A stretch of DNA of 64,000 bases from Burkholderiaceae bacterium (GTDB lineage Bacteria > Pseudomonadota > Gammaproteobacteria > Burkholderiales > Burkholderiaceae). The stretch spans positions 22,110 through 86,109 of the forward strand of contig JAHFQJ010000005.1 of NCBI GenBank assembly GCA_023266335.1, read 5' to 3'. The notes under the pieces were generated by a model. It ran no database searches and was not told the DNA's origin. It saw nothing but the letters and a program-made list of their open reading frames with translations. Positions 59,518-64,000 of this stretch are shown here, in pieces. The translations under genes and the position numbers were made by a program. Within the stretch, counting starts at the first letter, position 1. Every line of letters begins with the position of its first letter.

Positions 59518-60495
59518 TTAAAAGCTTCTATTAAAAATATTGTGTACAATATCTTGAAGTAAGTGTTGTTGAGGTATATTCATTTTATACATAGCATCTA
59601 TTGCTAGTTGATATAACATTTTTGCTTGTGTTTTTGCCTGTTCTAAGCCCAATATAGTTACATAACTGGACTTTTGCTGACTAATATCCTTACCTGCTGT
59701 TTTACCTAATGTAGATGTATCTTGTGTTACATCCAAAATATCATCTATAACCTGAAAACCTAATCCAATTGATTTAGTTAACTGTTTGATATTATCATTG
59801 TATTGATTATAAAAGCTCTGACTTTCATCTTGAGCTAATACGCCTATGCAAAAACTTGTATCTAATAATGCACCTGTCTTTAAAGAATGTATATTTTCCA
59901 ATTCTTTTAAAGTAAAAAGTATATTATTCTGCACATCTTTGGAATTTTTATCGCTTGATAAAATATCTAAACTTTGTCCGCCAGCCATACCTAAGCTACC
60001 GCTACCGTTGGATAAATAATTTAGAATATACTGCAGATTATATAAATCTTTAGTTTGAGCTAATAAGTTAAAAGCATGAGTCTGCAGAGCGTCTCCAGCT
60101 AATAATGCAATTGCTTCGCCATAAACTTTGTGAGTTGCCGGTTTACCTCGGCGTAAATCGTCATTATCCATACATGGCAAATCATCATGAATTAATGAAT
60201 AAGCATGCATGCATTCAACTGCACAAGCTAATTTAGCTAAATTAGTATTATGAAAAATATCTAAATTAGTATGATTTAAACATAATGCTCCCGCATAAAC
60301 TAAAATTCCTCTAATTCTCTTACCACCATTTAATGATGCATAATGCATAGCATCATGTAAAGCTGAATTATTAAATGGCAGATAAACTCTCAAATTTTTT
60401 TGAATATGATTGTATAAGTTTATAATAGAGATATTTGGTATATTTTGATTTTGTGGTTGATTATGGTTATTATCATTCAGTGAATTTTCTTGCAT
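59518..60495 (-). CDS. ispA: Farnesyl diphosphate synthase
   Basis: 325 residues, short-chain trans-prenyl synthase. GGKRIRGILVYAG precedes the first aspartate-rich motif LIHDDLPCMDNDDLRRGKPATHK (two extra residues between Asp pairs mark the bacterial FPP type), and the second is QVIDDILDVTQD. It condenses IPP with DMAPP to farnesyl-PP, which feeds IspB and undecaprenyl-PP synthesis. The partners xseB and dxs that commonly flank ispA are absent. The N-terminus is about 25 residues longer and Asn/Gln rich. Confidence 0.93.
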   Translation of the reverse strand: MQENSLNDNNHNQPQNQNIPNISIINLYNHIQKNLRVYLPFNNSALHDAMHYASLNGGKRIRGILVYAGALCLNHTNLDIFHNTNLAKLACAVECMHAYSLIHDDLPCMDNDDLRRGKPATHKVYGEAIALLAGDALQTHAFNLLAQTKDLYNLQYILNYLSNGSGSLGMAGGQSLDILSSDKNSKDVQNNILFTLKELENIHSLKTGALLDTSFCIGVLAQDESQSFYNQYNDNIKQLTKSIGLGFQVIDDILDVTQDTSTLGKTAGKDISQQKSSYVTILGLEQAKTQAKMLYQLAIDAMYKMNIPQQHLLQDIVHNIFNRSF

Positions 60496-60634
60496 ATATT
60501 ATTTTTTAATTTTTTTTAGAGGCATTATTTAAAGATAGCTAATCTAAATATAAGCCTGCAGTATATTAAATTTTTTCTCTGATTTAACCATAATTTAATT
60601 AAATCAATCGATAAAACCATATATATTTTAATTA

Positions 60635-61708
60635 CTAATTATTAGCTACAATACGCTGGGCTAATTCGCCGTTTTTATATTTGTCTGCCATAATATTTAA
60701 TGCAATTGGTTTAATTTTGCTTGCCATACCAGCACAGCCAAACGATATAAAGCGCTGTTTACAAATTTCTTTAGCAGCAGCACGAGCTGGTTTTAAATAA
60801 TCTCTAGGGTCAAATTTCTCTGGATTTTCTGCAAAAAACTGCCGGATAGCAGCTGTCATAGCCAAGCGAATATCTGTATCTATATTGATTTTTCGTACGC
60901 CGTATTTGATTGCCTCTTGAATTTCTTCAACAGGTACACCGTAAGTTTCTTTCATATCACCACCATATTGGCGGATTTTTTCAAGTAAATCTTGAGGTAC
61001 GCTTGATGAGCCGTGCATGACTAAATGTGTATTTGGTAAACGTGCATGAATTTCTTTAATACGCTGAATTGCTAAAATATCCCCAGTTGGTTTACGGCTA
61101 AATTTATAAGCACCATGACTAGTGCCGATTGCAATAGCTAAGGCATCAACTTGAGTTTGAGCAACAAAGTCAGCAGCTTGTTCTGGGTCAGTTAATAGTT
61201 GTTCTAAAGTCAGTTTACCATCAGCTCCATGCCCATCTTCTTTATCACCCTGCATAGTTTCAAGCGAACCTAAACAGCCTAATTCCCCTTCTACACTAAT
61301 ACCTAAAGCATGAGATATCTGCACTACTTTTTTAGTAACATCAATATTATATTCATAAGAAGCAATTGTTTTTCCGTCTTCTTTTAAGCTGCCATCCATC
61401 ATTACAGATGTGAAGCCTAAATCAATTGCACCTTGGCATACGGCAGGAGATTGACCATGGTCTTGATGCATTACTACAGGAATATTTGGATAAGTTTCTA
61501 CAGCAGCTTTAATTAGATACTTCAAAAAGCTTTCGCCAGCATATTTTCTTGCACCCGCTGAGGCCTGCATAATCACTGGAGCATCTATTTCGGCAGCGGC
61601 TTCCATAACAGCTTGAGCTTGTTCTAAGTTATTTACATTGAATGCAGGTATACCATAATTTTCTTGGGCTGCATGGTCTAACAATTGACGCATAGGAACT
61701 AATGCCAT
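60635..61708 (-). CDS. fbaA: Fructose-bisphosphate aldolase, class II
   Basis: 357 residues, long class II form. The N-terminal [30 protein letters not shown] segment is typical of beta-proteobacterial enzymes. The zinc site [48 protein letters not shown] and [14 protein letters not shown] are intact. It cleaves fructose-1,6-bisphosphate in glycolysis. Codon use is somewhat more GC-rich than neighbouring genes, as expected for a highly expressed gene. Confidence 0.98.
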   Translation of the reverse strand: MALVPMRQLLDHAAQENYGIPAFNVNNLEQAQAVMEAAAEIDAPVIMQASAGARKYAGESFLKYLIKAAVETYPNIPVVMHQDHGQSPAVCQGAIDLGFTSVMMDGSLKEDGKTIASYEYNIDVTKKVVQISHALGISVEGELGCLGSLETMQGDKEDGHGADGKLTLEQLLTDPEQAADFVAQTQVDALAIAIGTSHGAYKFSRKPTGDILAIQRIKEIHARLPNTHLVMHGSSSVPQDLLEKIRQYGGDMKETYGVPVEEIQEAIKYGVRKINIDTDIRLAMTAAIRQFFAENPEKFDPRDYLKPARAAAKEICKQRFISFGCAGMASKIKPIALNIMADKYKNGELAQRIVANN

Positions 61709-62026
61709 TTATACTTCTCCCATAGGTTGTATTTTTCAGTACGTTATTTTACTATTTTAGCTATGCTTAAGCAAATGTAAATATGGGAATAAAATAATTT
61801 TATTTGTTTCTATGCAGGATTTCATATACACCTGCCTGCACAGGATAAACAGTCATAATATTTTTTCTTATTCTTTTAGCACTCATCTATTCAAAATAGC
61901 TTTTTTAGTGTTTCGCACATCTAGTAAAAATTTTACGTATTCATGCGGTTTAGCAAGGTTTGTGCGAAACAGATTTTTATTAAAATGAAACCGTAATCTA
62001 TTTATTTCTAAATAATTTTTACATTA
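61709..62026. other. Gap between an unrecognised gene and fbaA, with inverted repeat
   Basis: 318 bases with no supportable gene. It contains the upstream region of fbaA and the 3' side of the minus-strand gene at 62027. The main feature is an 11-bp inverted repeat, listed separately. Confidence 0.4.
61909..61971. repeat. 11-bp perfect inverted repeat with internal palindrome
   Basis: TGTTTCGCACA (61909-61919) and TGTGCGAAACA (61961-61971) are exact complements, separated by 41 bases. The spacer holds a second palindrome GTAAAAATTTTAC (61924-61936). There is no U-run, so a simple terminator is unlikely. It could be the ends of a tiny mobile remnant, a regulator site or a structured RNA. Confidence 0.6.
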
Positions 62027-62728
62027 TTATTCTTTACTACTTACAATTGATTTACGTTCTGCCTCAATTTTTTTTACTGTATCAATAGGAACTTTAATTA
62101 GTTTTTGAAGTATATCATTTTGAGGTGTGGGTTTCTGTTTCATATCTTTCATTAATTTAACTAGATCAGTATCTTCTTCAGAAAATGTATTTGTAGATAT
62201 ATCATTATCTGGAGAAGAATGAGTTATTGGTGAACTACCGCACCCTCCATCAAAAATATATGTATCGCCTAAATTTTGCTGTTTTAAATTACCTATAACG
62301 GTTGGCAGCCCATTAAATGTGGTAATGCCAGTACTTATAAATAAATCATCTATATGATCGTATTTAGCAGGAGTTCCGCATAATATTTCAGCATCTAAAG
62401 AGAATGATTCAATATGTGGATTAGTTTTTTTAATATTTGTTAAATGTCCTTGAAAAATAGGAGGAGTATCATTTATATCTTGTAAAGGAAATCTTTTACT
62501 TGTTATACTATTAGATGTTAATATTAAAAAAGTAATAGCTGTATTAAAAAGACTGCTGGTATTTGTATCATAACTTTTATATACATCACAACCCTTAATA
62601 GATTCATTAGGTTTATGAGTTAAGGGGAGAACGGTATTTAAAGCTTGTTTTACGAAAGGCAAACCCTGCGTATCTTCAGGCAGTAAATTAAGGGCAACTT
62701 TAATTTCAGAAAATTTAGGTATATACAT
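62027..62728 (-). CDS. Unrecognised 233-residue protein
   Basis: No signal peptide and no family recognised. Visible traits: an early LLPEDTQGLPFVKQALNTVLPL stretch, a Thr/Ser-rich middle (NTAITFLILTSNS), IFDGGCGSSPITHSSPDND, and a C-terminal Lys/Glu helical end (VPIDTVKKIEAERKSIVSSKE). It is in a patch with another unrecognised gene and an antitoxin-like gene, which suggests accessory DNA. The frame is long for such AT-rich sequence and is probably coding. Confidence 0.55.
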   Translation of the reverse strand: MYIPKFSEIKVALNLLPEDTQGLPFVKQALNTVLPLTHKPNESIKGCDVYKSYDTNTSSLFNTAITFLILTSNSITSKRFPLQDINDTPPIFQGHLTNIKKTNPHIESFSLDAEILCGTPAKYDHIDDLFISTGITTFNGLPTVIGNLKQQNLGDTYIFDGGCGSSPITHSSPDNDISTNTFSEEDTDLVKLMKDMKQKPTPQNDILQKLIKVPIDTVKKIEAERKSIVSSKE

Positions 62729-62811
62729 ATTATTAGTTGAATATAAAAATATTATTATATTACTAAATATACTTTAAATCTAATTTTTTAAACTAAGGCA
62801 AACCCGATTTT

Positions 62812-63156
62812 TTATTCTACATAAATTATCAAATTATCATGTATAAATTCATATTTAATCTCAGTAAAGAATAAAGATAATAAACACCAAAAATCATTTT
62901 TATCATTTGATTTACTAAATGAATCAGTCCAGCTGCCTGCTCGAAAATCTTGCTTATCTAGTAAATAATATTTTTGCTTTTGCTGATTGTAAGTAATAAT
63001 TAATGAGGTGTTGAAATTTTTAGAATAAGTAATGAAGTTTTGTATAGCCTCGTTATAGCTTTTACCTTGAAAAATAGTTTTATTGTCTTTAATAACTTGA
63101 ATGTTATTAAACGTATCTTCTGAAGGTATATCATCAATTAAATGGTTTGTATTCAA
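62812..63156 (-). CDS. Unrecognised 114-residue protein
   Basis: 114 residues, no family recognised. It starts MNTNHLIDDIPSEDTFNN and contains QKQKYYLLDKQDFRAGSWTD and NDFWCLLSLFF. It is acidic and cytoplasmic. It is in the same direction as the gene at 62027, 83 bases upstream of it, and divergent from the DUF4065 gene. It may be the partner of one of them, but no evidence favours either. Confidence 0.5.
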   Translation of the reverse strand: MNTNHLIDDIPSEDTFNNIQVIKDNKTIFQGKSYNEAIQNFITYSKNFNTSLIITYNQQKQKYYLLDKQDFRAGSWTDSFSKSNDKNDFWCLLSLFFTEIKYEFIHDNLIIYVE

Positions 63157-63223
63157 TTTTCAATTATAGTAGTATAAATATTAGTATAGCAAAATTATTA
63201 ATCCTCATATTTTTTTGTGAATA

Positions 63224-63232
63224 TGTTATAAT
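63224..63232 (+). promoter_or_regulatory. Extended -10 element in the divergent gap ahead of DUF4065 gene
   Basis: TG (63224-63225), one base, TATAAT (63227-63232). The start of the DUF4065 gene is 170 bases downstream, so transcription from here would give a long leader. TTAGTT (about 63319) and AACTAA (about 63351) in that leader could be a weak operator pair. Confidence 0.35.
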
Positions 63233-63402
63233 ATTTAAAAATTAAGTTTATTTTTTATGTAGGTTATTTGATACGTCTTTATAATTATCAATTATTTCAT
63301 TGGATTTTTGTATATTGTTAGTTATTATTGAACTACAATATATATATATTTAACTAATAATTAAATTATCAAATAGTATAGGTTGAAAAGGGATGAAAAG
63401 CT

Positions 63403-63852
63403 ATGGTTAATATATTTGATGTTGCAATTTATATCTTAGATAAAATAGGTGGAACTACATCAGCCATGAAATTACATAAACTTTGCTATTATTCTCAAGC
63501 TTGGTCTTTAGTATGGGATGATGCAGAACTGTTTTCTAATAAAATTGAAGCTTGGGCATATGGTCCTGTAATACCTGATTTGTATAGTAAACATCAAGGA
63601 AAATTTGCTGTTGATAAAAGTCATTTTATAAATTTTATTTCAAAAGAACATTTAAGTACTTCTCAAAAAGAAACTATAGATGTGGTTTTAAAAAATTATG
63701 CGGATAAATCATCTCAATGGCTCAGTGACCAAACTCATTCTGAGATACCTTGGAAAGAGGCTAGAAAAGGAATTCCTGAATATGAACGCAGTTCTCAAGT
63801 AATAACTTTAGAAGCGATGGCTTGCTATTATGGGGCTTTGTGTGAAGCATAA
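63403..63852 (+). CDS. Panacea-domain protein (DUF4065), antitoxin-like
   Basis: 149 residues. Near the N-terminus DVAIYILDKIGGTTSAMKLHKLCYYSQAW, then KIEAWAYGPVIPDLYSKH, is the SocA/GepA-type Panacea domain (DUF4065), which neutralises varied toxins in type II systems. A helical C-terminus with SDQTHSEIPWKEARKG closes it as in family members. No obvious toxin partner is next to it: upstream is the divergent gene at 62812, downstream is an IS1-like transposase start. The start ATG at 63403 is preceded by AAAAGGGATGAAAAG. Confidence 0.85.
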   Translation: MVNIFDVAIYILDKIGGTTSAMKLHKLCYYSQAWSLVWDDAELFSNKIEAWAYGPVIPDLYSKHQGKFAVDKSHFINFISKEHLSTSQKETIDVVLKNYADKSSQWLSDQTHSEIPWKEARKGIPEYERSSQVITLEAMACYYGALCEA

Positions 63853-63939
63853 AAATAATGCAAAAGAAATAAAAAATTCGAGAGTGTTAAATATAGATAG
63901 TTTAAGATATAATAAGTAAAGAATTAAAATTTAAACCAG

Positions 63940-64000
63940 ATGTGTAAATGCCAAAGATGCGGTAGTGAGAGCTATATAAGAAGCGGAAAAGTAAGAAACA
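63940..64000 (+). mobile_element. Start of an IS1-like transposase gene, cut by the window edge
   Basis: The last 61 bases encode MCKCQRCGSESYIRSGKVRN and continue past the window. C-x-C-x2-C with a following Ser/Gly-rich turn is the first half of the zinc ribbon at the N-terminus of InsA-like transposases. It begins 88 bases after the DUF4065 stop. An upstream stop in frame at 63925 fixes the ATG. The relic at 777-863 has the second half of a similar ribbon. The family is uncertain. Confidence 0.5.

Overview
The window is a strongly AT-rich stretch (about 30% G+C by eye) of a Gram-negative bacterial chromosome. The protein set (BamA, cytochrome c4, quinone-linked PyrD, a 92-residue Hfq, a ~357-residue class II fructose-bisphosphate aldolase starting [13 protein letters not shown], PduO-type ATR, two DUF2827 proteins and a YadA-type adhesin) points to a betaproteobacterium, most likely a host-associated low-GC member of Burkholderiales or a related order. 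The genus cannot be fixed from the sequence. Many familiar operons are split: bamA is without rseP/skp, dnaK is not directly preceded by grpE, hisF stands alone, ispB is not beside rplU/rpmA, and nadD-rsfS lacks rlmH. This suggests a rearranged genome. Degraded genes and IS scraps are scattered through it.

Layout. 1-7.5 kb: 5'-truncated hemD, an IS relic, bamA, a broken gene, then pyrB, a non-catalytic dihydroorotase homologue and coaBC. 7.5-20.2 kb, minus strand: comEC, cytochrome c4, pyrD with an unknown Ser-rich protein, hisF, murJ, rmuC, dnaJ and dnaK. dnaK has a clear sigma-32 type promoter. 20.3-25.1 kb: purL on plus, rlmE on minus. 25.2-37.3 kb, minus strand: a surface-polysaccharide operon (manC, wzm, wzt, FkbM methyltransferase, a double-domain glycosyltransferase, gmd, a frameshifted GNAT and an rmd-like reductase). 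It fits synthesis and ABC export of a GDP-D-rhamnose-derived glycan. A DUF262 plus HEPN gene pair, which looks like a defence or toxin-antitoxin module, sits inside it.

37.3-46.5 kb: a broken gene, dadA, a lipoprotein, ispB, hfq, a membrane protein, an atypical ThiF-rhodanese protein, and two DUF2827 putative glycosyltransferases flanking a YajG-like lipoprotein. 46.8-51.6 kb: a large trimeric autotransporter whose stalk is built of N-V-S heptads, then an OmpA-family protein with a BamE-like front domain. 51.9-61.7 kb: tldD, a DUF3859-like exported protein, a CsgG-like lipoprotein, a YidB/DUF937 protein, an MFS exporter with a VOC protein, a 48-residue membrane protein missed by length cut-offs, nadD-rsfS, ATR, ispA and fbaA. 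61.7-64.0 kb: a small accessory patch with an 11-bp inverted repeat, two unrecognised proteins, a Panacea-domain (DUF4065) antitoxin-like gene and the start of an IS1-like transposase at the window edge.

The two most interesting regions are the DUF262/HEPN pair embedded in the glycan operon, and the DUF2827-lipoprotein-DUF2827-adhesin block, which may be a dedicated adhesin-modification cassette (inference). No tRNA, rRNA or CRISPR array was seen.
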